A DNA stretch of 64,000 nucleotides from Curtobacterium sp. 458 (GCF_030406605.1 NZ_CP129104.1:2875987-2939986); one strand, 5' to 3'; numbered from the stretch's first letter, positions 1 to 9,022 are shown. Made by a program: numbers and translations. Notes: generated by a model from the sequence alone, not told the origin.

Positions 1-1044
1 ACGTTCGCCTCGGTCCTGGCCGCCGAGTGGTTCGTCGACCGGCCCGACGTCGTGCACGCGCACTTCTGGATGTCCGGGCACGCCGCACTCGAGGCCGTCG
101 CGCAGGTGCAGGCCCGCACCGGCGGGGTGCGCATCCCCGTCGCGCAGACGTTCCACGCGCTCGGGGTCGTCAAGCGCCGTCACCAGGGAGCCGCGGACAC
201 GAGCCCGGTCGAGCGCGAGTGGGTCGAGCCCGCCGTCGGGAGGAGCGTCGACCAGGTCGTCGCGACCTGCTCGGACGAGGCGTTCGAGCTCAAGGCCCTC
301 GGTGTCCCGCTGCACCGCATCTCCGTCGTGCCGTGCGGTGTCGACGTCGAGACCTTCCGGCCGGACGGACCCGTCGAGGCTCGGGGCCGGACGCAGCGGG
401 TGCTCACCGCGTCCCGACTCGTGCAGCGCAAGGGCGTCGGCACGACCATCGCGGCCGTCGCCGAGCTCGTGCACGAGGGCCGCGACGTCGAACTCGTCGT
501 CGTCGGCGGTGCCGGTGTCGCGGGAGCCGACCTGCCCGACGACCCGGAGTACCAGCGCCTCGACGCACTCGCCCGGTCGCTCGGCATCCGGGACCACGTG
601 CACTTCCGCGGGCAGCTCGGCCAGCACGACATGCCCGCCGTGTACCGGAGCGCCGACGTCGTGGTGTGCGCCCCCTGGTACGAGCCGTTCGGGATCGTGC
701 CCCTCGAGGCGATGGCGTGCGGCCGACCGGTCGTCGCGTCGAGCGTCGGCGGCCTCATCGACACCGTCGTGGAGGACGCCACCGGCCTGCACGTCCCGCC
801 GCGCGACGAGGACGCCGTCGCGACCGCGATCGGCACGCTCCTCGAGGACCCCGAGCGCCGTGAGGCGTTCGGCGCCGCCGGCCGCGAACGCGCGGTCGCC
901 CGGTACACGTGGCAGAAGGTCGCCGCCGAGAGCGAGCGCGTCTACGACCGGCTCATCGCCGGCGGCGGCGCGGTCGCGGACACCCGCTCCGGCGCACGTC
1001 GCGCCCCCCGTCGCACCGCGACCACCGAGAGGACCGCACGATGA
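1..1044 (+). CDS. GT4-family glycosyltransferase, 5' end cut by window
   Basis: The reading frame is open from base 1 and already inside the protein, so the N-terminal part lies outside the window. The family transfers a sugar from a nucleotide-sugar donor to a glycan acceptor in the cytoplasm, with retention of configuration. What is visible is the donor-binding half of a GT-B fold: an SRLVQRKG segment and the stretch [18 protein letters not shown], which holds the paired glutamates (E-x7-E) typical of GT4. The C-terminal 35 or so residues are Arg/Ala/Thr-rich and low in complexity. The TGA shares four bases (ATGA) with the gmhA start, so the two genes are translationally coupled. I infer that it builds the same glycan as the heptose genes that follow; donor and acceptor are unknown. 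Confidence 0.88.
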   Translation, partial: TFASVLAAEWFVDRPDVVHAHFWMSGHAALEAVAQVQARTGGVRIPVAQTFHALGVVKRRHQGAADTSPVEREWVEPAVGRSVDQVVATCSDEAFELKALGVPLHRISVVPCGVDVETFRPDGPVEARGRTQRVLTASRLVQRKGVGTTIAAVAELVHEGRDVELVVVGGAGVAGADLPDDPEYQRLDALARSLGIRDHVHFRGQLGQHDMPAVYRSADVVVCAPWYEPFGIVPLEAMACGRPVVASSVGGLIDTVVEDATGLHVPPRDEDAVATAIGTLLEDPERREAFGAAGRERAVARYTWQKVAAESERVYDRLIAGGGAVADTRSGARRAPRRTATTERTAR

Positions 1045-1661
1045 CCATCTCCCCGACCCAGCCCGCGACCGGGACCGGCGTGGACAGCGTCCGGCTCGTC
1101 CGCGACCACGTCGCCGCGTCCGTCCCCGTCATCGCCTCGCTCGTCGACCACGGCGACCACATCGCGGCCTGGGCCGACGACATCGCGACGCGACTCGTCG
1201 CGGGCCGGCGGCTCCTCGCCGCGGGCAACGGCGGATCGGCGGCCGAGGCGCAGCACCTCACGTCCGAGCTGACCGGCCGGTTCGACGGCGACCGTCCGGC
1301 GTACTCGGCGATCTCGCTGCACGCCGAGACCTCCGCCGTCACCGCGATCGGCAACGACTACGGGTACGACGAGGTGTTCGCCCGCCAGGTCCGGGCCCAC
1401 GCCCGCGCCGGGGACGTGGTCGTGCTGCTCAGCACGAGCGGCAAGAGCCCGAACCTGCTCCGCGCCGCCGAGGCCGCACGGGCCGTCGGCGCGCTCGCGA
1501 TCGCCATGACCGGGCCCCGGCCGAACCCCCTCGCGTCGATCGTCGACGACGCGATCTGCATCGACGGCCCCTCCGCGAACGTGCAGGAGGCGCAGCTCGT
1601 CCTCGTGCACGCCCTGTGCCGCGCGATGGAGCCGGCCCTGCGCCGCGGAGCCCGCCGGTGA
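1041..1661 (+). CDS. gmhA: Phosphoheptose isomerase (SIS domain)
   Basis: GmhA converts sedoheptulose 7-phosphate to D-glycero-D-manno-heptose 7-phosphate, the first step towards activated heptose. The 206-residue protein is a single SIS domain of normal GmhA length. The phosphosugar loop [19 protein letters not shown] closely resembles the enterobacterial GmhA loop, and the second motif is [10 protein letters not shown]. The C-terminal helix [10 protein letters not shown] also fits the family. I chose ATG 1041 because it overlaps the upstream stop (ATGA). The gene in turn overlaps the GTG of hldE by four bases, giving a coupled GT4-gmhA-hldE operon. Gram-positive bacteria lack LPS, so the product must serve another glycan or metabolite. 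DiaA-type SIS proteins are the main alternative, but the hldE neighbour argues for GmhA. Confidence 0.87.
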   Translation: MTISPTQPATGTGVDSVRLVRDHVAASVPVIASLVDHGDHIAAWADDIATRLVAGRRLLAAGNGGSAAEAQHLTSELTGRFDGDRPAYSAISLHAETSAVTAIGNDYGYDEVFARQVRAHARAGDVVVLLSTSGKSPNLLRAAEAARAVGALAIAMTGPRPNPLASIVDDAICIDGPSANVQEAQLVLVHALCRAMEPALRRGARR

Positions 1662-3037
1662 CCGGCGCCGCGCGGAGGATCGTCGTCGTCGGGGACACCC
1701 TGCTCGACGTCGACGTCTCCGGCACGAGCGAACGCCTGAGCCCCGACGCCCCGGTGCCCGTCGTCGACGTCCGCACCGACGACCGCCGCGCCGGCGGCGC
1801 CGGACTCGTCGCGACCATGCTCGCGAAGGACGGCCACGACGTGACCCTCGTCACCGTGCTCTCGGACGACGGCCGCGGCGAGGAGGTCCGTGCGCTCCTC
1901 CCCGGTGTGCGCGTCGTCGCCGGGCCGTCCGGTGCACCGACGCCGGTGAAGACCCGCGTCCGCGTCGTCGACCACGCACTCGTCCGCATCGACGAGGGCT
2001 GCGCGACCCCGCCCGTCCCGGACGTCACCGCCGAGATGACCGCCGCCCTCGCCGGGGCCGACGCGATCGTCGTCGCCGACTACGGCCGGGGCGTCGCCGC
2101 CGCGCCCGCTCTCCGCGAGGCACTGTCCGCCGTGGCCGCGCACACGCCCGTCGTCTGGGACCCGCACCCGAAGGGCGCCGAGCCGGTCCCGGGGACCACG
2201 ATCGCGACCCCGAACACCGCGGAGGCCCGGGCCGCCAGCGGCATCGGCGGCGACGGCGTCCCGTTCGCGACCGACGCCGCCGCAGCCCTCCGCGAGCGCT
2301 GGGGCACGCACGCCGTGGCCGTCACGATGGGCGACCGCGGCGCGCTCGTCGCCTCCCCGTCGGGCAGCCGCTTCGTCCCGGCCCCCTCCGCCACGGTCGG
2401 CGACCCGTGCGGCGCGGGCGACCGACTCGCCGCCGGGGTCGCGGTCGCGCTCGCCGACGGAACCGACGTCGCCGACGCCGTGGCCGCCGGGGTCGCGGAC
2501 GCCTCCGCCTACCTCGCGGCGGGTGGCGTGACCGCGCTGTTCGCCGACCACGGTGCCGAGCCCGTGGCCGTGCCGGGCGTCGACCGCGACGCGATGCGCC
2601 TGGTCCACCGGGTCCGCGCCGAGGGCGGCACCGTCGTCGCCACCGGCGGCTGCTTCGACCTGCTGCACGCCGGGCACGCCCGGACCCTGTCGGCGGCCCG
2701 GGCGCTCGGTGACTGCCTGGTCGTGTGCCTCAACTCGGACGACTCCGTCCGGGCGCTCAAGGGTCCCGAGCGGCCGATCATGACGCAGGACGACCGCGTG
2801 GAGCTCCTGCTCGCGCTGGACTGCGTCGACGCCGTCGTGGTCTTCGACGAGCACACGCCGGACGAGGCGCTCCGGCGGTTCCGTCCGGACGTCTGGGCGA
2901 AGGGCGGCGACTACGACGCCGCGGACCTCCCCGAGGCGGCCACCCTCGCCGAGTGGGGCGGACGCGTCGTCACCGTGCCCTTCCACCCCGGCCGCTCCAC
3001 CACCCGTCTCGCCGCGGCGCTCGCGCACGTCGGCTGA
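1658..3037 (+). CDS. hldE: Bifunctional heptose-7-phosphate kinase / heptose-1-phosphate adenylyltransferase, copy 1
   Basis: HldE phosphorylates heptose 7-phosphate at C1 and later transfers AMP to heptose 1-phosphate, giving ADP-heptose. The 459-residue protein has a PfkB-type kinase domain (about 1-310) ending in GDPCGAGDRLAAG, whose GAGD aspartate is the catalytic base. A nucleotidyltransferase domain follows (about 320-459) with GGCFDLLHAGH (HxGH signature), LKGPERPI and VWAKGGDY. The usual sugar-site motif GGAAN reads GGAGL here and the conserved Thr after GAGD is Arg, so the kinase domain may prefer another heptose or be weakened (inference). GTG 1658 overlaps the gmhA stop. A second, more canonical hldE lies at 6600-8090. 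No gmhB phosphatase gene is seen in the window. Confidence 0.85.
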   Translation: MTGAARRIVVVGDTLLDVDVSGTSERLSPDAPVPVVDVRTDDRRAGGAGLVATMLAKDGHDVTLVTVLSDDGRGEEVRALLPGVRVVAGPSGAPTPVKTRVRVVDHALVRIDEGCATPPVPDVTAEMTAALAGADAIVVADYGRGVAAAPALREALSAVAAHTPVVWDPHPKGAEPVPGTTIATPNTAEARAASGIGGDGVPFATDAAAALRERWGTHAVAVTMGDRGALVASPSGSRFVPAPSATVGDPCGAGDRLAAGVAVALADGTDVADAVAAGVADASAYLAAGGVTALFADHGAEPVAVPGVDRDAMRLVHRVRAEGGTVVATGGCFDLLHAGHARTLSAARALGDCLVVCLNSDDSVRALKGPERPIMTQDDRVELLLALDCVDAVVVFDEHTPDEALRRFRPDVWAKGGDYDAADLPEAATLAEWGGRVVTVPFHPGRSTTRLAAALAHVG

Positions 3038-3101
3038 GCGGCACGCCCTGCCCGCAGCACGCGGGACCGGGACCGTGCCCCACCCCCACGAAAGGAAGTC
3101 C

Positions 3102-3806
3102 ATGCCCGTCCCCACCACCCCCATCGGTCGCGTCCTCGTCACCGGCGGCGCCTCCGGGCTCGGCGCAGCGGTCGTCGCCGCCGTCACCGAGGCCGGCGGC
3201 ACCCCCGTCGTGCTCGACCTCGCCGTCGACGCCGTACCCGAGGGCGTCGACGCCGTCGCGGTCGACGTCACGGACACCGCCGCGACCGAGCAGGCGGTCC
3301 GGGACGCCGCGGAGCGCCACGGCGGTCTCGACGCGGTCGTCACCGCCGCCGGGATCGACAAGCCGGCCCCGATCGGCGGCATCTCGTCCGGCGACTGGGA
3401 GCGCATCGTCGCCGTGAACCTCCTCGGCACCGCTGCGGTCGTCCGTGCCGCGCTGCCCGCCCTCGAGGCCACGCACGGCCGGGTCGTCACGATCTCCTCG
3501 TCGCTCGCCCTGCGCGGCGTCGGCGACGGCACCGCCTACTCGGCGTCGAAGTTCGGCGTCCGCGGGTTCTCGCAGGCACTCGCCGCGGAGACCGGCGGTC
3601 GGATCGGCGTCACCAACGTGATCCCCGCCGGCATGCGCACGAACTTCTTCGCCGACCGCACGGAGCAGTACAAGCCGGGTCCGGACGCGCAGCTCATCGA
3701 GCCGGAGTACGTCGCGAACGCGATCGTCTTCGCCCTCGCGCAGCCCGCGGGCTGCGAGATCCGCGAGCTGTCGATCATGCCGGCGACCGAGCCGAGCTGG
3801 CCGTAG
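3102..3806 (+). CDS. Classical short-chain dehydrogenase/reductase
   Basis: The 234-residue protein is a classical SDR, an NAD(P)-dependent oxidoreductase with a Rossmann fold. The cofactor loop is TGGASGLG near the N-terminus, the central motif is TAAGID, the catalytic Ser lies in ISSSLAL and the Tyr/Lys pair is YSASK. ATG 3102 was chosen because AAAGGAAG sits just upstream at 3091-3098; the frame extends further 5' but without a ribosome-binding site. It lies 64 bp after hldE on the same strand and probably belongs to that operon. It is too short and of the wrong subtype to be the ADP-heptose epimerase HldD, which is an extended SDR. The substrate is unknown; a keto-sugar or alcohol step in the same pathway is possible. 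Confidence 0.85.
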   Translation: MPVPTTPIGRVLVTGGASGLGAAVVAAVTEAGGTPVVLDLAVDAVPEGVDAVAVDVTDTAATEQAVRDAAERHGGLDAVVTAAGIDKPAPIGGISSGDWERIVAVNLLGTAAVVRAALPALEATHGRVVTISSSLALRGVGDGTAYSASKFGVRGFSQALAAETGGRIGVTNVIPAGMRTNFFADRTEQYKPGPDAQLIEPEYVANAIVFALAQPAGCEIRELSIMPATEPSWP

Positions 3807-3838
3807 GCGTCACCAGGCGTCGTGGTCGCGACCTCGCG

Positions 3839-3880
3839 ACGGACGGGAGGCGCGGTGCCAGCTGGCACCGTCCTCCCTCG
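3839..3880. repeat. GGACGGGAGGC palindrome family, degenerate copy A
   Basis: The left arm is GGACGGGAGGCGCGGTGCC and the right arm is GGCACCGTCCTCCC, which lacks a few bases of the full arm. The centre CAGCTG is the same as in copy F at 61375. It sits just after the SDR stop, in the gap between convergent genes. Confidence 0.6.
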
Positions 3881-3891
3881 CAGGCTCGGTC

Positions 3892-3938
3892 GGCGCGCCC
3901 CGCGCAACGCTTCGCGTCGCCGCTGAGCGGGGCGCGCC
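3892..3938. terminator. Hairpin between convergent SDR and GT9 genes
   Basis: GGCGCGCCCCGC (3892-3903) pairs perfectly with GCGGGGCGCGCC (3927-3938) around a 23-base loop. It lies in the 170-bp gap between two convergent genes, so it could end transcription from both sides. There is no U-tract, which is common for terminators in high-GC actinobacteria. Confidence 0.6.
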
Positions 3939-3976
3939 AGTCGGTCACGTGGTCGCGTCGCGACCCAGCGCGACCG

Positions 3977-5071
3977 TCAGCGTCGCGGCGCGACCGTCGC
4001 GAGCAGGTCGGCGACGTCCGTCAGGACGACGTCGGGCGTGACCTCGTCGACGAACGACGGGTCGTGCTCGCAACGTTCGGCCGTCCACCCGACCTGCGTG
4101 ACGTCGATCCCGCACACCGGGCACCGGGTCACGAAGGACATGTGGACGCGGTGGCGGCCACGGTCGAACGGACCCGCGTTGACTACGTTGCCGAACCAGA
4201 ACACGCCGACCGTGGGCGTGCCGACCGCGACCGCCAGGTGTCGCGGCCCGGAGTCGTCGCCGACCATGACGTCGGCAGCGGCGAGCACCACGGGCAGCTC
4301 GGTCAGGGGCAGCGTGCCCACGAGGTCGTGCAGGCGTGCGGGGTCCCCGAGCTCGGCGCGGATCGCGTCCGCCGCCGCCCGGTCCGAGGCGTCACCGACC
4401 AGGACGACGTCGTCCCCGGCCGCCAGCCGTTCCCGGGCGACCGCAGCGAAGCGCTCCGGGCTCCAGCGCCGCCGCGGGTCCGTCGCTCCCGGGTGCAGGG
4501 CGACGAGCCGGTCCGCGACCCCCAGCCGCTCGCGGACCGCGGCCCGCTCCGGCTCCGTCACGAGGACGCGCGGGTCGAGCGTCACCGGAGCGGCCCCGGC
4601 GAGCGAGACGACCTCCAGCGCGCGGACCACCTCGTGCTGGTAGTAGACGTACCGGACCCAGCGCTCCGGGACCTCGGCGTCCTCGGTGGCGGTGCCGACG
4701 GTGCGCCGAGCGCCGAGCGCGAGCAGGAACGGGTTCGAGTTCCGACCACCGCCGTGGAGCTGCACGGCGAGGTCGAAGCGTCCGCGCGTCCGGGCGTCGA
4801 AGTCCTCCCGGCTGGGCGCGCCGGCACCGGAGTCCCGGACGCCCGTCGCGATCGGCAGTTCCTCGAAGGCGTGCACGGAGGCGGTGCGTCCGGCGAGCAC
4901 CGCGGGGGCGACGGGGGTGCCGAGCAAGGTGATGCGGGCGTCCGGGTACGCGGCGGCGAGGGCGTCGATCGCGGGTACGGCGAACAGCAGGTCACCGAGT
5001 CCCCCGCCCCGCAGCACCGCGATCTCGTGGACGTCGTCGAACCGGGGACCACCGTTGCCGATCAGTTGCAC
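3977..5071 (-). CDS. GT9-family glycosyltransferase (heptosyltransferase-like)
   Basis: GT9 enzymes are inverting GT-B transferases; the characterised members (WaaC, WaaF) move heptose from ADP-heptose. The 364-residue product has the N-terminal GGGLGDLLFAVPAI segment, the LHPGATDPRRRW donor-site segment and the late DDSGPRHLAVAVGTPTVG motif, all in family order. A cluster CPVCGI near the C-terminus (with a further Cys in RCEHD) is unusual and could bind metal. GTG 5071 is the first start that keeps the nucleotide-binding N-terminus with only a short lead; the ribosome-binding site is weak. It is divergent from the aldehyde dehydrogenase and convergent with the SDR. With gmhA and two hldE genes nearby, ADP-heptose as donor is a reasonable inference. 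Confidence 0.8.
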   Translation of the reverse strand: MQLIGNGGPRFDDVHEIAVLRGGGLGDLLFAVPAIDALAAAYPDARITLLGTPVAPAVLAGRTASVHAFEELPIATGVRDSGAGAPSREDFDARTRGRFDLAVQLHGGGRNSNPFLLALGARRTVGTATEDAEVPERWVRYVYYQHEVVRALEVVSLAGAAPVTLDPRVLVTEPERAAVRERLGVADRLVALHPGATDPRRRWSPERFAAVARERLAAGDDVVLVGDASDRAAADAIRAELGDPARLHDLVGTLPLTELPVVLAAADVMVGDDSGPRHLAVAVGTPTVGVFWFGNVVNAGPFDRGRHRVHMSFVTRCPVCGIDVTQVGWTAERCEHDPSFVDEVTPDVVLTDVADLLATVAPRR

Positions 5072-5190
5072 CGGTCCAGGTCTACCGACCCGGGGCCGAC
5101 CGTCCGTCGGGGGATGGACGAGAAGCGCGGATCCGTGACCGTGTCCAGGGCCGTCCGAGGAACGTGCGAGTCCCGCACGGAAGGACCCGC

Positions 5191-6603
5191 ATGACCCTCG
5201 CCGCCCCTCGCACCGCCGCCACCGACTCCGGCTCGTCCGACCTCGTCGTGACCGACCCGGTGGACGGCTCCGTCGCCTCGACCACGCCGCGTGCCACCGC
5301 CGCGGACGTGCGGCACGCCGTCGCACGAGCCCGTGCGGCCGCCCCGGCCTGGCGTCGGACGGCTCCTGCGGAACGCGGGGCGCTGCTCCGGGCCGCGGCC
5401 GAGCACCTCCGCGGGTACGCGGACGAGCTCGCTGCACTGAACACGCGCGAGACCGGGAAGGTCCCCGGGGACGCGCTCGGCGGGGTCGAGGCGGGGATCG
5501 GCACGCTCGTGCAGTACGCGGAGCTCGGGCCCGTCCACCGCGGCGAGTCGCTCCGTGGTCAGCACGGCGCCGCCGACTGGACCGTGCCGCACCCCCGCGG
5601 CGTCGTGCTCGCCCTGACGCCCTGGAACGACCCGGTCGCGGTGGCGTGCGGGATCCTCGGCGCGGCGATCGTCACCGGCAACACCGTGGTGCACAAGGGC
5701 TCCGAGCGCAGCCCGGCCACGATCGCCCGCCTGAACGCCCTCCTCGCCGAGGTCCTGCCCGACGGCGTCCTCGTCGGGGTCGACGGTGACGCGGCCACGG
5801 GGGAACTGTTGCTCGAACAGGACGGCATCGACGTGTACGCGCACGTCGGCTCGACCGCGACCGGTGACCGGCTGTCCGAGGTCGCCACCCGCACCCGCGC
5901 CCACGTCGTGCGGGAGAACGGCGGGAACGACGCCGTCGTCGTCGACGCCGACGTCGACCCCGCGTGGGCCGCGGCGCAGGTGGCGCTCGGAGCCTTCGCG
6001 AACACCGGCCAGATCTGCACGAGCGTCGAACGGGTGTACGTCCACCGTGCCGTCGCCGACGCCTTCGTCGCCGCGCTCGTCGCCGAGGCCGACCGCCGGA
6101 CGGCCGCACCCTCCGCCGAGTACGGCCCGCTGGTCGACGGTCGGATGCGGGACGCCGTGCACGCGCAGGTCCGTGACGCCGTCGACCGCGGGGCCGTCCT
6201 CCGCACGGGCGGGGTCGTCCCGGACGGACCGGGGTCGGCGTACCCGGCCACCGTGCTCACCGAGGTGACCGACGAGCTGACCGTGATGACCGAGGAGACC
6301 TTCGGCCCGGTCGCCCCGGTCCGCGTCGTCGACTCGTTCGACGAGGGCATCCGGCTCGCCGCAGCCGACCGCTACGGCCTCGCGGCGACGGTCCTCACGA
6401 ACGACACCGGCAATGCGCTCCGCGCCGCGGCGGAGCTGCCGGTCGGCACCGTCAAGGTGAACGCCGTCTTCGGCGGCGCGCCCGGAGGCAGCGCCGAACC
6501 CCGTGGTGCGTCCGGCTCCGGGTTCGGGTACGGGCCGCACCTCCTCGACGAGCTCACCACAACGACCGTCGTCCACCTCGAGCCCGCGGGTGGTGTCCGG
6601 TGA
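5191..6603 (+). CDS. Aldehyde dehydrogenase family protein
   Basis: The 470-residue protein has the full ALDH fold and oxidises an aldehyde to an acid with NAD(P). Seen directly: the Rossmann-side segment LTPWNDPVA, the general-base glutamate in ENGGND (Glu242), the catalytic cysteine in NTGQICTS (Cys276), and EETFGPVAPV near the C-terminus. ATG 5191 is preceded by GGAAGGA; an in-frame GTG at 5164 lacks a comparable site. The stop overlaps the GTG of the second hldE (GTGA), so ALDH, hldE-2 and the GT2 gene form one coupled unit. The substrate is unknown; a sugar-derived or lactaldehyde-type aldehyde would fit a heptose-glycan operon, but that is inference. Confidence 0.88.
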   Translation: MTLAAPRTAATDSGSSDLVVTDPVDGSVASTTPRATAADVRHAVARARAAAPAWRRTAPAERGALLRAAAEHLRGYADELAALNTRETGKVPGDALGGVEAGIGTLVQYAELGPVHRGESLRGQHGAADWTVPHPRGVVLALTPWNDPVAVACGILGAAIVTGNTVVHKGSERSPATIARLNALLAEVLPDGVLVGVDGDAATGELLLEQDGIDVYAHVGSTATGDRLSEVATRTRAHVVRENGGNDAVVVDADVDPAWAAAQVALGAFANTGQICTSVERVYVHRAVADAFVAALVAEADRRTAAPSAEYGPLVDGRMRDAVHAQVRDAVDRGAVLRTGGVVPDGPGSAYPATVLTEVTDELTVMTEETFGPVAPVRVVDSFDEGIRLAAADRYGLAATVLTNDTGNALRAAAELPVGTVKVNAVFGGAPGGSAEPRGASGSGFGYGPHLLDELTTTTVVHLEPAGGVR

Positions 6604-8090
6604 CCGCCGACGTGCGGCTCGTCCGCGAACTCGTGGGTCGCATCGACGACCGCGAGCCGCTCGTCGTCGTCATCGGCGACGGCATCCTCGACCGCTGGAC
6701 CGTCGGCGAGGCCGAGCGGGTCTCGCGCGAGGCCCCGGCCCCGATCGTCCGCGTGACCGAGAGCATCGCCGTGCCCGGCGGCGCGGCCAACACCGCCGTG
6801 AACGCCCGCGCGCTCGGCGCCCGGGTCCGGATGGTCGGGTACGTGGGCGACGACGAGTCCGGCCGGACCCTGCGCGACCGGTTGGCCGCGGCCGGCGTCG
6901 ACACGACCTTCCTCGTGGAGGTCCCCGGCGCCCGCACCACCACCAAGGACCGGGTCGTCGGCGGGGACCGCGTCGTGGTCCGTGTCGACGACATCGCCGC
7001 ACCGCCGGACGACGCCGCCCGGGCACGCTTCGGCGAGGCCGTCGCCCGTGCCGTCCGCTGCGCCGACGCCGCGGTGGTCTGCGACTACGGCCTCGGCGTC
7101 GACCCGGAGACCGTCGTGCCGGTGCTCGACCGCGACCGTCCGGACGCCGTCGTCGTGGACGCGCACGACCTGACCCGCTGGGCGGGACTGCACCCGGACC
7201 TGGTGACGCCGAACGCCGGCGAGACCACCGCACTCCTGGCGCGCGCGGGCGCGGACGGAGCCCGTGTCGACCTCGGCCAGGGCGCCGCCCGTGCGGCCGC
7301 GGTCGTCGACGCCCGCGACGCGCTCCTCGCAGCGACGGGTGCCCGAGCCGCCGTCGTGACGCTCGACCGCGACGGCACCGTGCTGCTCGACCCCGACACC
7401 GACGAGGCCTTCCGCTCCCGGGCGACGCCGGCTGCCGAGCAACAGGCGTCCGGTGCCGGAGACACCTTCTGCGCCGGAGCCACCGTGGCCCTCGCCGTCG
7501 GCGCCGACCGTCGGCAGGCCGTGTCCTTCGCGCAGGCCGCCGCCGACGTCGTCGTCCGCGAGGCCGGCACCTCGGTGTGCTCGGCGCGTGCCCTGGTCGA
7601 CTCGGTGACCGCCCCGGCGGAGACCGTCGTGGACCACGACGAACTCGCCGACGCCGTCGCCGCAGCCCGCGCAGCCGGTCGCCGCATCGTGTTCACGAAC
7701 GGCTGCTTCGACGTCGTCCACCGCGGGCACACCACGTACCTGCGACAGGCGAGCGAGCTCGGCGACCTGCTCGTCGTGGCGCTGAACGACGACGACTCCG
7801 TGCGCCGGTTGAAGGGGCCGGAGCGCCCGATCAACACGGCGGAGGACCGCGCCGGAGTCCTCGCAGCGCTCGCGTGCGTCGACCTCGTCACGGTGTTCGC
7901 GACCGACACGCCCATCCCGCTGCTCCGTCGCATCCGTCCGGACGTCTACGTGAAGGGCGGAGACTACTCCCCCGAGATGCTCCGCGAGACCGCGGTGGTG
8001 CGGGAGTACGGCGGCGAGGTCGTCATGGTCGACTACGTCGCGGAGCACTCCACGACCGCGGTCGTGCGACGCATCCGCGAATCCTCGTGA
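6600..8090 (+). CDS. hldE: Bifunctional heptose-7-phosphate kinase / heptose-1-phosphate adenylyltransferase, copy 2
   Basis: This second HldE (496 residues) is closer to the textbook enzyme than copy 1. The kinase domain has VVIGDGILDRW, an intact sugar-site GGAANTAVN and SGAGDTFCAG. The C-terminal adenylyltransferase domain has TNGCFDVVHRGH (HxGH), LKGPERPIN and VYVKGGDYSPE, and ends in the usual STTAVVRRI. GTG 6600 overlaps the ALDH stop and the gene's own TGA overlaps the GTG of the GT2 gene. The order kinase then transferase is as in E. coli HldE. Two hldE genes in one locus are unusual; they may make two activated heptoses, or one may compensate for the altered kinase site of the other. 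Confidence 0.9.
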   Translation: MTADVRLVRELVGRIDDREPLVVVIGDGILDRWTVGEAERVSREAPAPIVRVTESIAVPGGAANTAVNARALGARVRMVGYVGDDESGRTLRDRLAAAGVDTTFLVEVPGARTTTKDRVVGGDRVVVRVDDIAAPPDDAARARFGEAVARAVRCADAAVVCDYGLGVDPETVVPVLDRDRPDAVVVDAHDLTRWAGLHPDLVTPNAGETTALLARAGADGARVDLGQGAARAAAVVDARDALLAATGARAAVVTLDRDGTVLLDPDTDEAFRSRATPAAEQQASGAGDTFCAGATVALAVGADRRQAVSFAQAAADVVVREAGTSVCSARALVDSVTAPAETVVDHDELADAVAAARAAGRRIVFTNGCFDVVHRGHTTYLRQASELGDLLVVALNDDDSVRRLKGPERPINTAEDRAGVLAALACVDLVTVFATDTPIPLLRRIRPDVYVKGGDYSPEMLRETAVVREYGGEVVMVDYVAEHSTTAVVRRIRESS

Positions 8091-8944
8091 CCGCACGCTG
8101 GTCCGGCGACTGGGCTCGGCCCCGGGTCGACGGAGCAGCGCCCGCGGTCGACGTCCTGGTACCGACGGTCGGCAGGTACGCCGAACTCGCGACGACGCTC
8201 GCCGGGCTCGCGGCGCAGGTGGACGTTGACCTGCGACTCGTCCTGAGCGACCAGTCCACGGACGGGGACGCCGCCTCCCGGCCGGCGGTCGCCGCCATGC
8301 TCCGCGTCCTGGAGGCACAGGGCCGGCCCGTCACGCTCCGCACCCACCGTGAGCGGCTGGGTCTCGCGGAGCACCGGCAGTTCCTGCTCGACCACGCCAC
8401 GGCGCCGACCGTGCTGTTCCTCGACGACGACGTCTGGCTCGAACCGGGCACGGTGCGGCGGATGCTCGACGCCCTCCGGACGCTCGACTGCGGTTTCGTG
8501 GGGTCGGCGGTGCAGGGGTTGTCGTACCTCGCCGACCGGCGCCCGCACGAGACCGCGGTTTTCAAACCGTGGTCGGACGGTGTCGAGCCGGAGGTGGTCC
8601 GCCGCGGGACCCCGGCCCACGACCGCTGGTCGCTCCACAACGCCGCGAACCTCGCCCACGTCGCCTCGGACCTCGACGTCGAGCACGGCGGTTGGGTGCC
8701 CTACCGGGTGGCCTGGGTCGGTGCCTGCGTGCTCTACGACCGGGAGCGGCTCGAGTCCGTCGGCGGCTTCCGCTTCTGGCCGGACCTGCCGCCGGAACAC
8801 GCCGGCGAGGACGTCGTCGCCCAGTGGCGCGTGATGGAGCGCTTCGGCGGCGCGGGGATCGTGCCGTCGGGTGCGGTGCACCTGGAGTCGCCCACCACGG
8901 TCACGGACCGACGGGTGGACGCACCGGACGTCGTCTTCCGCTGA
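8087..8944 (+). CDS. GT2-family (GT-A) glycosyltransferase
   Basis: The 285-residue protein is a GT-A glycosyltransferase. It opens with VDVLVPTVGRYAEL and has the DxD-type metal site in VLFLDDDVWL, followed by WVGACVLYDR and the acceptor-side GGFRFW...GEDVVAQWR stretch with its conserved acidic pair. GT2 enzymes invert the anomeric centre and usually extend surface glycans. GTG 8087 overlaps the hldE stop by four bases. It closes the ALDH-hldE-GT2 unit and is followed by a strong hairpin. Donor and acceptor cannot be read from the sequence; a role in the heptose-containing glycan follows from context only. Confidence 0.85.
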   Translation: MTARWSGDWARPRVDGAAPAVDVLVPTVGRYAELATTLAGLAAQVDVDLRLVLSDQSTDGDAASRPAVAAMLRVLEAQGRPVTLRTHRERLGLAEHRQFLLDHATAPTVLFLDDDVWLEPGTVRRMLDALRTLDCGFVGSAVQGLSYLADRRPHETAVFKPWSDGVEPEVVRRGTPAHDRWSLHNAANLAHVASDLDVEHGGWVPYRVAWVGACVLYDRERLESVGGFRFWPDLPPEHAGEDVVAQWRVMERFGGAGIVPSGAVHLESPTTVTDRRVDAPDVVFR

Positions 8945-8968
8945 GGACGGTGCGACGCGCCGCGTGAC

Positions 8969-9010
8969 GGACGGGAGGCCCGTGGCGATCCCGCCACGGG
9001 CCTCCCGTCC
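8969..9010. terminator. Bidirectional terminator, palindrome family copy B
   Basis: Two perfect 19-base arms (8969-8987 and 8992-9010, GGACGGGAGGCCCGTGGCG and its complement) surround a 4-base loop. It sits between the convergent GT2 and alkaline phosphatase genes. Confidence 0.8.
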
Positions 9011-9022
9011 GCATCACGCGCG

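Noticed and set aside
1358..3532. Long open frame on the minus strand over gmhA and hldE
   Set aside because: It is antisense to genes with clear family motifs. Long antisense frames are expected from third-position GC bias at this base composition, and the product is Arg/Ala/Gly-rich without any motif.
3102..3806. ADP-heptose epimerase HldD
   Set aside because: The protein is a 234-residue classical SDR with a YSASK site; HldD is an extended SDR of about 310 residues. The SDR at 61424-62188 was rejected for the same reason.
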